A stretch of DNA of 64,000 nucleotides, from NCBI GenBank assembly GCA_016703225.1, contig JADJCM010000002.1, positions 682,001 through 746,000 on the forward strand, in the 5' to 3' direction. This document shows, piece by piece, positions 8,309 to 16,909 of the stretch (the first letter of the stretch is position 1; each line of letters opens with the position of its first letter). The position numbers and the translations under genes are program-made. The notes beneath the pieces were generated by a model. The model was not told the origin of the DNA, searched no databases, and saw nothing but the letters and a program-made list of their open reading frames with translations. Source of the DNA: Lysobacterales bacterium. Lineage in GTDB: Bacteria; Pseudomonadota; Gammaproteobacteria; Xanthomonadales; Ahniellaceae.

Positions 8309-9463
8309 ATGTCGGCCACTGCCAGCTCGATCACACCCGCGCCCGCGACTGCATCCAAGACCGAAGCGCCGGTCCGCGAGGACTACGTCCGCATCGACGA
8401 CCTGACCAAGGAATACGACGGCTTCCGCGCCGTCGACGACGTCAGCCTGAACATCCGCAAGGGCGAGATCTTCGCGCTGCTCGGCGCCTCCGGCTGCGGC
8501 AAGTCGACCTTGCTGCGCTGCCTCGCCGGGTTCGAGAAGCCGACCTACGGCAAGATCGAGCTGGATGGGGTCAGCATCGTCGAACAGGCGGCCTACGACC
8601 GCCCGATCAACATGATGTTCCAGAGCTATGCGCTGTTCCCGCACATGACCGTGGAGCAGAACATCGGGTTCGGGCTGAAGATGGCGGGCCATTCCGGAGA
8701 TCGCATCCGCGCCCGCGTCGAGGAGATGCTGACGCTGGTGCAGATGAATCGCTTCGCCAAGCGCAAGCCGCACCAGTTGTCCGGCGGCCAGCAGCAGCGC
8801 GTGGCGCTGGCGCGGTCGCTGGCGCTGAGCCCGAAGCTGCTGCTGCTCGACGAACCGATGGGCGCGCTCGACAAGAAGCTGCGCTCGCAGATGCAGTTGG
8901 AACTGGTCGGCATCATCGAGCGGCTCGGCGTGACCTGCGTGATGGTCACCCACGATCAGGAAGAAGCGATGACGATGGCGACGCGCATCGCCATCATGGA
9001 TGGCGGCAAGATCCGCCAGATCGGCACGCCGGATGAAATCTACGAGCAGCCGGCGTCGAAGTTCGTGGCGCAGTTCATTGGCTCGGTGAACCTGATCGAG
9101 GGCAGCATCGAGGACGACGAGAAGGATCACGTCACCATCCGCAGCGATGTGCTGGAACAACCGATCTTCGTCGGCCACGGCGTCACCGGTTTCGAGGGCC
9201 AGGCGGTCGCCTACGCGCTGCGACCGGAAAAGATCAAGATCGAGAAGGACGAGCCAGCGCAGGAGCGCAACAAGGCGCGAGGCACGATCGAAGACATCGC
9301 CTACTTCGGAACGCACTCGGTCTACCACGTGCGTCTTGCGACCGGAAAGAAGCTGCTGGTGCACTTCATGAACGCCAAGCGCTGGGCTTCCGAGCGCTTC
9401 ACCTGGAACGACACGGTGTGGTTGAGCTGGGGCGAAAACGCCGGCGTGGTGCTGACGTCATGA
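8309..9463 (+). CDS. potG: Polyamine ABC transporter ATP-binding protein (PotG/SpuF-like)
   Basis: A 384-aa ABC ATPase that energises the polyamine importer. The Walker A motif GASGCGKST spans residues 59-67, the ABC signature LSGGQQQRVALARSLA begins near residue 156, Walker B LLLLDEPMGALD follows, and the H-loop is in MVTHDQEEA. A C-terminal TOBE-like regulatory region follows (AYALRPEKIKI). The N-terminal extension of about 25 Ala/Ser/Thr residues is normal for PotG. The stop codon overlaps the potH start (ATGA), indicating translational coupling. Cytoplasmic face of the inner membrane. Confidence 0.93.
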   Translation: MSATASSITPAPATASKTEAPVREDYVRIDDLTKEYDGFRAVDDVSLNIRKGEIFALLGASGCGKSTLLRCLAGFEKPTYGKIELDGVSIVEQAAYDRPINMMFQSYALFPHMTVEQNIGFGLKMAGHSGDRIRARVEEMLTLVQMNRFAKRKPHQLSGGQQQRVALARSLALSPKLLLLDEPMGALDKKLRSQMQLELVGIIERLGVTCVMVTHDQEEAMTMATRIAIMDGGKIRQIGTPDEIYEQPASKFVAQFIGSVNLIEGSIEDDEKDHVTIRSDVLEQPIFVGHGVTGFEGQAVAYALRPEKIKIEKDEPAQERNKARGTIEDIAYFGTHSVYHVRLATGKKLLVHFMNAKRWASERFTWNDTVWLSWGENAGVVLTS

Positions 9464-10368
9464 TGGCGCGCCTGCGACGCTGGCTGCCGGACGGGCGCTG
9501 GGCGGTGATCGCGCCGCCGTACTTCTGGATGCTGTTGTTCTTCGCGGTGCCGTTCCTGATCGCGCTGAAGATCTCGTTTTCCAGCATCCAGATCGCGATG
9601 CCGCCGTACACGCCGCTCTCCGAATGGAGCGGCGACGCACTCGCGATCAAGCTGAACCTGAAGAACTACCTGTTCCTGCTCGAAGACTCCCTGTACATCA
9701 AGGCCTACCTGAGTTCGCTGAAGATCGCCGTGATCGCGACCTTCCTGTGTCTGCTGGTCGGTTATCCGATCGCCTACGCGATCGCGCGCCTGCCCACCGC
9801 TTCGCGCAATACCGCGCTGATGCTGGTGGTGCTGCCGTCCTGGACCTCGTTCCTGATCCGCATCTACGCCTGGATCGGAATCCTGAAGAACAACGGTCTG
9901 CTCAACAATTTCCTGATCTGGACCGGGTTGATCGACGAGCCGCTGAAGATCCTGCATACGCCGGTGGCGGTGTACATCGGCATCGTCTACGCCTACCTGC
10001 CGTTCATGATCCTGCCGCTGTATACCAACCTGGTGAAGCACGATCACCGTCTGCTGGAAGCCGCCTACGACCTCGGCTGCCGGCCCTGGCAGGCCTTCCT
10101 GATGATCACGCTGCCGCTGTCCAAGGCCGGCATCATCGCCGGCTCGATGCTGGTGATGATCCCGGTGGTCGGCGAGTTTGTGATCCCGGAGCTCATGGGC
10201 GGCGCCGACACGCTGATGATCGGCAATGTGCTGTGGAAGGAGTTCTTCAACAACCGCGACTGGCCGGTGGCTTCGGCCGTGGCGATCGTGATGCTGGCGT
10301 TGCTGATCGTGCCGATCCTGATCTTCCACCACTACCAGTCGAAGGAACTGGAAGGGCGGCTGGCATGA
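9460..10368 (+). CDS. potH: Polyamine ABC transporter permease (PotH/SpuG-like)
   Basis: A 302-aa inner-membrane permease of the binding-protein-dependent family. Six hydrophobic segments are visible, beginning with PPYFWMLLFFAVPFLIALKI, and the EAA loop (LLEAAYDLGCRPWQAF) that contacts the ATPase lies in the last third. The ATG at 9460 overlaps the potG TGA by ATGA; a second in-frame ATG follows directly (9463). Its own stop overlaps the potI start in the same way. Together with PotI it forms the membrane channel for polyamine uptake. Confidence 0.92.
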   Translation: MMARLRRWLPDGRWAVIAPPYFWMLLFFAVPFLIALKISFSSIQIAMPPYTPLSEWSGDALAIKLNLKNYLFLLEDSLYIKAYLSSLKIAVIATFLCLLVGYPIAYAIARLPTASRNTALMLVVLPSWTSFLIRIYAWIGILKNNGLLNNFLIWTGLIDEPLKILHTPVAVYIGIVYAYLPFMILPLYTNLVKHDHRLLEAAYDLGCRPWQAFLMITLPLSKAGIIAGSMLVMIPVVGEFVIPELMGGADTLMIGNVLWKEFFNNRDWPVASAVAIVMLALLIVPILIFHHYQSKELEGRLA

Positions 10369-11201
10369 AACCGTCCTGGTTCACGCGCTCGACCCTGCTG
10401 CTCGGCTTCGCGTTCCTGTATGCGCCGATGCTGATCCTGATCATCTACTCGTTCAACGAGAACCGTCTGGTCACGGTGTGGTCCGGCTTCTCGTTCAAAT
10501 GGTACGGCGAGCTGTTTCGCGACCAGCAGATGATCGACGCCGCCAAGGTCAGCCTGGAGATCGCGTTTCTGACTGCCTGCGCGTCGGTGGTGCTCGGCAC
10601 CATGGCGGCGATGGCGATGACGCGCTTCCGCCAGTTCCGCGGCAAGTCGATGTTCGGTGCGCTGATGACGGCGCCGCTGGTGATGCCCGAGGTGATTACC
10701 GGCCTGTCGATCTTGCTGCTGTTCGTCGCGCTCGGCGAGCACTTCGACTTCTTCGCCTCGCGCGGCGTGATGACCATCTGGATCGCGCACGTGACCTTCT
10801 GCGTATCGTTCGTGACCGTGGTGATTTCGTCGCGCATGTCCGAGCTCGATCGCTCGCTGGAAGAGGCGGCGATGGACCTCGGTGCCAACCGGGTCAAGGT
10901 GTTCTTCCTGATCACGCTGCCGATCATCGCGCCGGCGCTGGCCTCGGGCTGGTTGCTCGCGTTCACCCTGTCGCTCGATGATCTGGTGATCTCGAGCTTC
11001 GTCTCCGGGCCGTCGTCGACGACCTTGCCGATGAAGGTGTTTTCCTCGGTGCGCATGGGCGTGAGCCCCAAGATCAACGCGCTGGCGACGCTGCTGATCG
11101 CGATCGTCAGCGTTGCCGCCTTCATCGGCTGGTGGCTGATGGCGCGCGAGGAAAAACAGCGCCAGCGCGACATGCAACTGGCATTGCAGCAGGGCGGCTG
11201 A
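10365..11201 (+). CDS. potI: Polyamine ABC transporter permease (PotI/SpuH-like)
   Basis: A 278-aa inner-membrane permease, partner of PotH. Hydrophobic segments start at FAFLYAPMLILIIYSF, which matches the PotI N-terminus, and the EAA loop reads LEEAAMDLGANRVKVFF. The C-terminus is a basic, glutamine-rich tail (EEKQRQRDMQ). The start at 10365 overlaps the potH stop (ATGA). The aldehyde dehydrogenase gene begins 5 bases downstream, so it belongs to the same transcript. Confidence 0.92.
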   Translation: MKPSWFTRSTLLLGFAFLYAPMLILIIYSFNENRLVTVWSGFSFKWYGELFRDQQMIDAAKVSLEIAFLTACASVVLGTMAAMAMTRFRQFRGKSMFGALMTAPLVMPEVITGLSILLLFVALGEHFDFFASRGVMTIWIAHVTFCVSFVTVVISSRMSELDRSLEEAAMDLGANRVKVFFLITLPIIAPALASGWLLAFTLSLDDLVISSFVSGPSSTTLPMKVFSSVRMGVSPKINALATLLIAIVSVAAFIGWWLMAREEKQRQRDMQLALQQGG

Positions 11202-11205
11202 GGCG

Positions 11206-12567
11206 ATGAGGATCGAAACCGTGAACCCGTGGAGCGGGCGCGTCGAATACCGCTACGCGATGATGGATGGCGCGGCGATCGAGGCGCGCCTGGCCGCGGC
11301 TGCCGCGGCCGCGCCGATCTGGGCGGCGGCGCCTTGGGCGGAGCGCGCCGATCTGCTGGTTTCGGTGGCCCAAGCACTGCGCGGTGCGCGCGTCACGATC
11401 GCCGCGACGATGGCGGCGGAGATGGGCAAGCTGCGCCGCGAGGCCTTGGCCGAGATCGAGAAGTCGGCTGCCGCATGCGACTACTACGCCGCACACGCGC
11501 CGGCCTACCTCGCCGAACAGGCCATCGCCAGCGAGGCCGTGCGCAGTTATGTGCGCTATGCGCCGCTCGGTTGCGTGCTTGCGGTGATGCCGTGGAACTT
11601 CCCGGTGTGGCAGGTGTTCCGCTTTCTGGCGCCGGCGCTGGCTGCCGGCAATGTCGCGTTGCTCAAGCATGCGACCAACGTGCCGCGCTCGGCCGACCTG
11701 ATCGAGCGCGTGCTCGCCGATGCCGGCGCGCCCGCCGGTGTGTTCGGCGTGCTGCACATCGACAACGCCCAGACCGCGACGGTGATCGGCGATGCGCGCG
11801 TACACGCGGTGACGCTGACCGGCAGCGAGCGTGCCGGGCGTTCGGTGGCAGCCACTGCCGGCGCGCACCTGAAGAAATGCGTGCTCGAACTCGGCGGCAG
11901 CGACCCGTTCGTGGTGCTGGCCGACGCCGATCTGGACGCGGCACTGCCGGTGGCGATGTCCTCGCGCTTCGGCAATGCCGGTCAGACCTGCATCGCGGCC
12001 AAGCGCTTCATCGTCGTCGATGCAATCGCCGATGCGTTCGTCGAGCGACTGGTCGACGGCGCGCGTGCGCTCGTGGTCGGTGATCCCAACGAAGACGCCA
12101 GCACGCTGGCGCCGATGGCGCGCGCCGACCTCCGCAGCGAGATCGACCGCCAGGTGCGCGCCAGCATCGCCGCCGGCGCGCGTCGGCTGTGTGGGGCCGA
12201 GCCGCTGGCGCTGCCGACCGGCTATCCCGGCACCGTGCTCGACCAGGTTGGCCCGGGCATGCCGGCTTACGACGAAGAACTGTTCGGCCCTGCGGCGGCG
12301 GTGATCCGCGTGCGCGACGAAGCCGAGGCCGCGCGCGTCGCCAACGACACCCGCTTCGGCCTTGGTGCCAGCGTCTGGACCCGCGACCGCGAGCGCGGCG
12401 AGTGCTTCGCCCGCGGTATCGATGCCGGCGCAGTCTTCGTCAATTCCCTGGTGCGCAGCGATGCCCGCCTTCCGTTCGGCGGTACCAAAGCCTCCGGCTA
12501 CGGCCGCGAACTCGCCGAACACGGCATCCGCGAGTTCATGAACATCCAGAGCGTGTACGTGGGTTGA
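11206..12567 (+). CDS. NAD(P)-dependent aldehyde dehydrogenase (succinate-semialdehyde dehydrogenase type)
   Basis: A 453-aa aldehyde dehydrogenase. The catalytic Cys262 lies in GNAGQTCIAA and the general base Glu228 in LELGG; the Rossmann-binding segment GSERAGRSVA precedes them. Its short length and the N-terminal VNPWSGRVEYRY are closer to the Sad/YneI succinate-semialdehyde dehydrogenases than to the roughly 495-aa PuuC. It is the last gene of the polyamine operon, 5 bases after potI. It probably oxidises an aldehyde intermediate of putrescine breakdown (gamma-glutamylaminobutyraldehyde, aminobutyraldehyde or succinate semialdehyde). Which one is not decidable here, so no symbol is given. 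Confidence 0.85.
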   Translation: MRIETVNPWSGRVEYRYAMMDGAAIEARLAAAAAAAPIWAAAPWAERADLLVSVAQALRGARVTIAATMAAEMGKLRREALAEIEKSAAACDYYAAHAPAYLAEQAIASEAVRSYVRYAPLGCVLAVMPWNFPVWQVFRFLAPALAAGNVALLKHATNVPRSADLIERVLADAGAPAGVFGVLHIDNAQTATVIGDARVHAVTLTGSERAGRSVAATAGAHLKKCVLELGGSDPFVVLADADLDAALPVAMSSRFGNAGQTCIAAKRFIVVDAIADAFVERLVDGARALVVGDPNEDASTLAPMARADLRSEIDRQVRASIAAGARRLCGAEPLALPTGYPGTVLDQVGPGMPAYDEELFGPAAAVIRVRDEAEAARVANDTRFGLGASVWTRDRERGECFARGIDAGAVFVNSLVRSDARLPFGGTKASGYGRELAEHGIREFMNIQSVYVG

Positions 12568-12645
12568 GGGGCCGGCAGCGGACCTCTCACAGAAAAATCC
12601 CCCGCATCTGAATCACCACGGCAAGCAGCGCGGTTTCCGCGGGGA

Positions 12646-13308
12646 TCACTCGCGCACGTAGTGGCCGGCGAAGCTGACGTTGGCGCCGCCGCAGGTCGGG
12701 CGGGGCTCGTCGACGTCGAGAGCGTCGCGGCTGAAGCGCAGCGTGAGGACGCAGGACCACTCGTCGTCGCCGTCGCGGTACTCGATGACGCCGGCGCGGA
12801 GTTCGTATTCGCCTTCGATGGTGCCGACGTGCACGTTGCCGGTCTCGGCATTACCGACCCAGCTGGCGTCGCCGTCGATGGCCACGCGGCCATGGGCCAG
12901 GGCGCGCACGCGGATCTCTGCCGGCTCGTGCTCGAACGAGTAGCTCGCGTCCTTGCGGACGTAGGAACCGGCGATGGCTTCGGCGCCAAGGTCCTGGCCG
13001 ATGGCGTCTTCGAGCTCGGCGATACGCGACGCATAGGCTTGAGCGATGCAGCCCGGGTCGGCGCAGGCGTTGCGGCGCTTCAACCACGCGCGTTGCGACT
13101 GCTTCGGTTCCGGCCCGCCCGACGTGAGCGAGGCTGCCTGCCGATACACCGCAGCCAGCGTTTCGTCCTGCGCCGACAGCGCCTCGTCCGCGCAGACCTG
13201 CTTCTCGACCTTGGTCGTGGCCTTGGCGCAATCGAAGCTCGCGGCGCTGCCAAGTGCGGGAGCCGCCAGGCACAAGGCGACGTAGATCCGTGCAACCGAA
13301 CGCATCAT
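12646..13308 (-). CDS. Secreted protein with LprI-like (DUF1311) N-terminal domain
   Basis: A predicted 220-aa exported protein. The start MMRSVARIYVALCLAAPALG at 13308 gives a normal signal peptide and avoids overlapping the gene upstream; the frame stays open to 13338. The region after the signal has the DUF1311/lysozyme inhibitor LprI pattern: FDCAKATTKVEKQVCADE, a conserved aromatic helix, then QRAWLKRRNAC and a second Cys pair, followed by an Ile/Glu helix. The rest (about residues 110-220) is a beta-rich domain with two further cysteines that I do not recognise. DUF1311 proteins are periplasmic; only some are shown to inhibit lysozyme. Confidence 0.75.
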   Translation of the reverse strand: MMRSVARIYVALCLAAPALGSAASFDCAKATTKVEKQVCADEALSAQDETLAAVYRQAASLTSGGPEPKQSQRAWLKRRNACADPGCIAQAYASRIAELEDAIGQDLGAEAIAGSYVRKDASYSFEHEPAEIRVRALAHGRVAIDGDASWVGNAETGNVHVGTIEGEYELRAGVIEYRDGDDEWSCVLTLRFSRDALDVDEPRPTCGGANVSFAGHYVRE

Positions 13309-13318
13309 GCTGGCGGTC

Positions 13319-13771
13319 CTAGATCCAGCGCCGCACACGGGCGCAGTAGGCGGTGAAGGTGTCGCCGAACAGCCGCGTCAGTGCCGCTTCCTCGGGTGCG
13401 ATCTGGAAACGGTTGATCCACAGCATGAACAGCGGGCACAGCGCGAACGCCAGCCAGTTTCCGAACCACAGCCCGACCGCGAACAGCAGCACCAGCATCG
13501 CCAGGTACATCGGGTTGCGCGAGCGCGCGAACACGCCGGCGGTGACCAGTGCGCTGCTGCGTTCCGGATGCAGCGGGTTGACCGTGGTGCGGGCGCGGGC
13601 GAATTGCCACGCGGCGAGCGACATCAGCGCGAAGGCGGCGACGCCGATCGCGATCGCCAGCACCCGTTGCGCCTCGAACGCGAACGCACCGACGGGTGCG
13701 TAGCGCGCGACCAGCCACATCAGCAGGCCGCAGATCGCGGTGACGACGGGTGGCGGTACGCGCAGTTTCAT
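13319..13771 (-). CDS. Isoprenylcysteine carboxyl methyltransferase-like membrane protein
   Basis: A protein of about 150 aa with four hydrophobic segments. The C-terminal half has the ICMT/PEMT-type pattern: GVFARSRNPMYLAML, a hydrophobic stretch, and EEAALTRLFGDTFTAYCARVRRW. This resembles the bacterial isoprenylcysteine carboxyl methyltransferase-like family (phospholipid methyltransferase fold), whose members methylate lipids or unknown substrates at the membrane. The ATG at 13771 is chosen because the earlier in-frame ATG (13795) would overlap the acyl-CoA dehydrogenase. It lies 7 bases after that gene and 10 bases before the LprI-like gene on the same strand. Confidence 0.75.
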   Translation of the reverse strand: MKLRVPPPVVTAICGLLMWLVARYAPVGAFAFEAQRVLAIAIGVAAFALMSLAAWQFARARTTVNPLHPERSSALVTAGVFARSRNPMYLAMLVLLFAVGLWFGNWLAFALCPLFMLWINRFQIAPEEAALTRLFGDTFTAYCARVRRWI

Positions 13772-13778
13772 CGGCGAC

Positions 13779-15557
13779 TCAGCCAAAGGCTTCATCGTCC
13801 ATCGCCATCAGCGTTGCGGCGCCAGCACGGACGGCGGCGGCGTGGCTGGCGGCGCGCGGCAGGATGCGGGTGAAGTAGAAGCGCGCGGTGTCGAGCTTGT
13901 TTTTCAGGAAGGCCTCACCCTGCAGCCGCGCACTCGCGACCAGGCGGGCGCTGAAGTAGGCGAGCGAGACGTAGCCCGAGTAGAACAGGTAGTCGACCGC
14001 GGCGGCGCCGAGTTCGTCGGGATTGGCGAGGTTCGCCTTGCCGACATGCAAGGTGAGTTCCTGCCACTGCTGCGCGAGTTGCGTCAGCACCGGGATGAAC
14101 TCGGCGACATCGGCATTGCCGGCATTCGCGGCGCAGAAGTCGGCGACTTCGGTCAGGAACAGCTTGAGGCCAGCGCCCTGGCTCTGCAGGGTCTTGCGAC
14201 CGAGCAGATCGAGCGCCTGGATGCCGGTGGTGCCTTCGTAGATGGTGGTGATGCGCGCATCGCGTGCCAGTTGTTCCATGCCCCACTCGGCGATGTAGCC
14301 GTGGCCGCCGTAGATCTGCATCGCGTGATAGGTGCATTCGTTGGCGAGTTCGGTGAGCACGGCCTTGACGATCGGCGTCAGGAAACCGAGCAGGTCATCG
14401 GCCTGCTTCTTCGCCTCGGCGTCGCTGCCGCGCTCGAACTGGTCGACCAGGAGGATGGCGCGATAGGCGAGTGCGCGCCCGGCCTCCACGAACGCCTTCT
14501 GGGTGAGCAGCATGCGCCGGATGTCGGGATGCACGATCAGCGGATCGGCCGGCTTGTCCGGGCGCTTGGCACCCGAAAGCGAGCGCGACTGCAGGCGGTC
14601 GCGGGCGTAGAACAATGCGTTCTGGTAGGCGCGCTCCATCAGCCCGAGGCCTTGCAGGCCGACCGCGAGACGCGCGGTGTTCATCATCGTGAACATCGCC
14701 AGCAGGCCTCGATTCGCCTGGCCGATCAGGTAGCCCTCGGCGCCGTCGAAGTTCATCACGCAGGTGGCCGAGGCGGTGATGCCCATCTTGTGCTCGATCG
14801 AACCGCACGACAGCGAGTTGCGCTCGCCCAAGGTGCCGTCGCGCGCGGTCTTGACCTTGGGCACGATGAACAGCGAGATGCCCTTGGTGCCGGGCGGTGC
14901 ATCGGGCAGGCGCGCGAGCACCAGGTGCACGATGTTGTCGGTGAAATCGTGCTCGCCGGCGGTGATGAAGATCTTGGTGCCGGTGATGCGGTAGGTGTCG
15001 TCGGCGGCTGGTTCGGCGCGTGTGCGCAGCAGGCCGAGGTCGGAGCCGCAGTGCGGTTCGGTCAGGCACATGGTGCCGGTCCAGCGGCCTTCGATGATTG
15101 CCTTCAGGAAGACTTCGCGCTGCCACTCTTCGCCATGGTGCTTGAGCGCCTCGGTGGCGCCGTGCGAGAGCAGCGGGTAGTTGCCCCAGCTCAGGTTCGC
15201 CGAGTCGATCATCTCCTTGACGATGGCGCCGACGATCTCGGGCAGGTGCTGGCCGCCGTAGGCTTCCGGTGCGGTCAGCCCGCTCCAGCCGCCGTCGACG
15301 AACTGGCGATAGGCTTCCTTGAAGCCCTTCGGCGTCGTCACCCGGCCCGCGTCCCAGTGGCAGCCCTCGCGGTCTCCGCTCTGGTTCAACGGGGCCAGCA
15401 CCTGCTCGTTGAACTTGGCCGCCTCGTCGAGCACGGCGTCGACCAGTTCGCGGTTGGTGCCATCGGCGCCGTGCAGGCTGGCGAAGTGCGCCTCGCCGCC
15501 GAGCACGTCGTAGAGGACATAGCGCATTTCACGGAGCGGGGCGGCGTAACGGCTCAT
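13779..15557 (-). CDS. Acyl-CoA dehydrogenase, DmdC-type (about 592 aa)
   Basis: A 592-aa FAD-dependent acyl-CoA dehydrogenase of the long type with an extra C-terminal domain, like FadE-family or 3-methylmercaptopropionyl-CoA dehydrogenase (DmdC). Visible motifs are GLTAPEAYGGQHLP, MCLTEPHCGSDLG (flavin/acyl site), KIFITAGEHD and the segment IYEGTTGIQALDLLGRK that contains the conserved C-terminal EGT. Roughly the last 120 residues are the additional helical C-terminal domain. It should oxidise an acyl-CoA to the 2-enoyl-CoA; the true substrate is unknown. Start ATG at 15557, with a GGAG-like site upstream. It leads a leftward group with the ICMT-like and LprI-like genes. Confidence 0.87.
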   Translation of the reverse strand: MSRYAAPLREMRYVLYDVLGGEAHFASLHGADGTNRELVDAVLDEAAKFNEQVLAPLNQSGDREGCHWDAGRVTTPKGFKEAYRQFVDGGWSGLTAPEAYGGQHLPEIVGAIVKEMIDSANLSWGNYPLLSHGATEALKHHGEEWQREVFLKAIIEGRWTGTMCLTEPHCGSDLGLLRTRAEPAADDTYRITGTKIFITAGEHDFTDNIVHLVLARLPDAPPGTKGISLFIVPKVKTARDGTLGERNSLSCGSIEHKMGITASATCVMNFDGAEGYLIGQANRGLLAMFTMMNTARLAVGLQGLGLMERAYQNALFYARDRLQSRSLSGAKRPDKPADPLIVHPDIRRMLLTQKAFVEAGRALAYRAILLVDQFERGSDAEAKKQADDLLGFLTPIVKAVLTELANECTYHAMQIYGGHGYIAEWGMEQLARDARITTIYEGTTGIQALDLLGRKTLQSQGAGLKLFLTEVADFCAANAGNADVAEFIPVLTQLAQQWQELTLHVGKANLANPDELGAAAVDYLFYSGYVSLAYFSARLVASARLQGEAFLKNKLDTARFYFTRILPRAASHAAAVRAGAATLMAMDDEAFG

Positions 15558-15593
15558 GGGAATCTCCTGCGGGATTCGGGTGCGTTGGGACGG

Positions 15594-16181
15594 TCAGCGG
15601 AACTCGCCGGGAATGCCCGGCACCGGGCTGAGGCGGCTTTCGAAGAAAATCTCGTAGTCGCGCTCGGGTTCTCTGGTGGCGAGCTTGCCGCGCAGCATGT
15701 AGTGCACCGCGGTGTCGCTGGCCCGCGCCAGCGCCGTCTCGATCTCGGCACGACGGGTGGCGTCGATCGGCACCTTCACCATCTTGCCGTCCTGGTTCTC
15801 GAATTCGAACTCGCCGTCGAGCACGCGATCCGGCTTGCCGCTGGCGCCTGCCGCGGCGGCCAGAGGCGCGCCCGCATCGGGTCCCGCGGCGAGCTGCAGC
15901 GAGACCAGCTCGGCGGTGTGCGCGGCAACTTCCAGATCGGGGTTGGCGCGCAGCTGGCCGGCGTCGATGCCGGCGATGATCAGCGCCAGGTCGAAGGCCC
16001 CGAAGCGCATTGCGACATCGCTGTGGTTCTGCAGGCGCAGTTCGACGTCGAAGTCGCCGTTCGCCTGCGTCGTCAGGCGCTGGATCGAAACCTGCGGCGG
16101 GTTGATGCGCTTCGGCGGCGCCGAGGCGCAGGCGGCGAGTACGAGGGCGAGGCTCAGGGTCAACAGTCGAAGCATGCGCAT
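15594..16181 (-). CDS. LEA14-like (LEA type 2) lipoprotein
   Basis: A lipoprotein of about 195 aa. The N-terminus reads MRMLRLLTLSLALVLAACAS, with a clear lipobox LAAC. The mature region follows the LEA type 2/WHy-domain pattern: INPPQVSIQRLTTQANGDF, FDVELRLQNHSD and a beta-sandwich-like continuation. Such single-domain proteins are common in Xanthomonadales and have no proven role. The start could be 16196, 16181 or 16175; 16181 gives the best signal peptide. It lies 36 bases upstream of the acyl-CoA dehydrogenase on the same strand and may be in its operon. Confidence 0.75.
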   Translation of the reverse strand: MRMLRLLTLSLALVLAACASAPPKRINPPQVSIQRLTTQANGDFDVELRLQNHSDVAMRFGAFDLALIIAGIDAGQLRANPDLEVAAHTAELVSLQLAAGPDAGAPLAAAAGASGKPDRVLDGEFEFENQDGKMVKVPIDATRRAEIETALARASDTAVHYMLRGKLATREPERDYEIFFESRLSPVPGIPGEFR

Positions 16182-16320
16182 GTCGGGTCCATTCAAACGG
16201 CGGTTCGAACCGCAAGTGTAGCCGTGAGGACGCGGCGATAAATCAATTTTTCGTGGCCGGTTCGCGCCACTGTGGTTGCGGCGCTATGCTGCGCGCCCAT
16301 TTTTTCCCGCGGAGCCGTCC

Positions 16321-16803
16321 ATGCAGATCGCGAAAGACAAGGTCGTATTGTTCCATTACACGCTGACCGATGCCGACGGTACGCGCATCGACTCTTCGCG
16401 CGAAGCCGAGCCGCTGGCGATCCTGCACGGTCATGGCTCGCTGATCGCAGGCGTCGAGCAAGCGCTCGAAGGCAAGGTCGCGGGCGACATCTTCCAGGTC
16501 ACCGTTCCGCCCGAGGAAGGCTATGGCCTGCGCGACGAAACGCGCACCCAGCGCGTGCCGAAGAAGTACTTCCACAACGGCGATCGCCTGAAGCCGGGCA
16601 TGGTCACGGTGCTGAAGTCGCAGCAGGGCACGCACCAGGTGACCGTCATCAAGGTTGGCGCCACCGTCATCGACATCGATGCCAACCACCCGCTCGCCGG
16701 CAAGACGCTCAGCTTCGACATCGAAATCACCGGTGTGCGCGAGGCCAACCCGGAAGAACTCGCGCACGGCCACGTGCACGGCCCGGGCGGGCATCACCAC
16801 TGA
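16321..16803 (+). CDS. slyD: FKBP-type peptidyl-prolyl isomerase SlyD
   Basis: A 160-aa SlyD-type FKBP prolyl isomerase and chaperone. It shows the FKBP start VVLFHYTLTDADGT, the LIAGVEQALEGKVAGD core and the insert-in-flap domain between about residues 70 and 120. The C-terminus is His-rich (AHGHVHGPGGHHH), short compared with E. coli SlyD but able in principle to bind nickel. The ATG at 16321 is preceded by GGAG. It is a single-gene unit followed by a strong intrinsic terminator and faces a convergent gene. Cytoplasmic. Confidence 0.93.
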   Translation: MQIAKDKVVLFHYTLTDADGTRIDSSREAEPLAILHGHGSLIAGVEQALEGKVAGDIFQVTVPPEEGYGLRDETRTQRVPKKYFHNGDRLKPGMVTVLKSQQGTHQVTVIKVGATVIDIDANHPLAGKTLSFDIEITGVREANPEELAHGHVHGPGGHHH

Positions 16804-16828
16804 GGTTCGCATCGCGAGCCGATTGCCA

Positions 16829-16858
16829 CGAGGCCCGCGCGAGCGGGCCTCGTTGTTT
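16829..16858 (+). terminator. Intrinsic terminator after slyD
   Basis: A perfect 10-bp stem CGAGGCCCGC / GCGGGCCTCG with a GCGA tetraloop (16829-16852) is followed by TTGTTT. It lies 26 bases after the slyD stop. The convergent FG-GAP gene ends at 16910, and the stem may also act for it, though no T-run exists on that strand. Confidence 0.85.
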
Positions 16859-16909
16859 GCGGGGTCGATACGCTGCGGCCGCGGGCCGGGCGCGAACGCC
16901 GGTCGCGCC

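Noticed and set aside
12568..12645. Possible terminator between the aldehyde dehydrogenase and the LprI-like gene
   Set aside because: The candidate arms (GAGGGGCC/GGACCTC and ATCCCC...GGGGAT) are imperfect or have a long loop, and no T-run follows.
13740..16241. An 833-aa open frame opposite the acyl-CoA dehydrogenase
   Set aside because: The protein is Arg/Gly/Val/Glu-rich without family resemblance, while the minus strand encodes clear conserved motifs.
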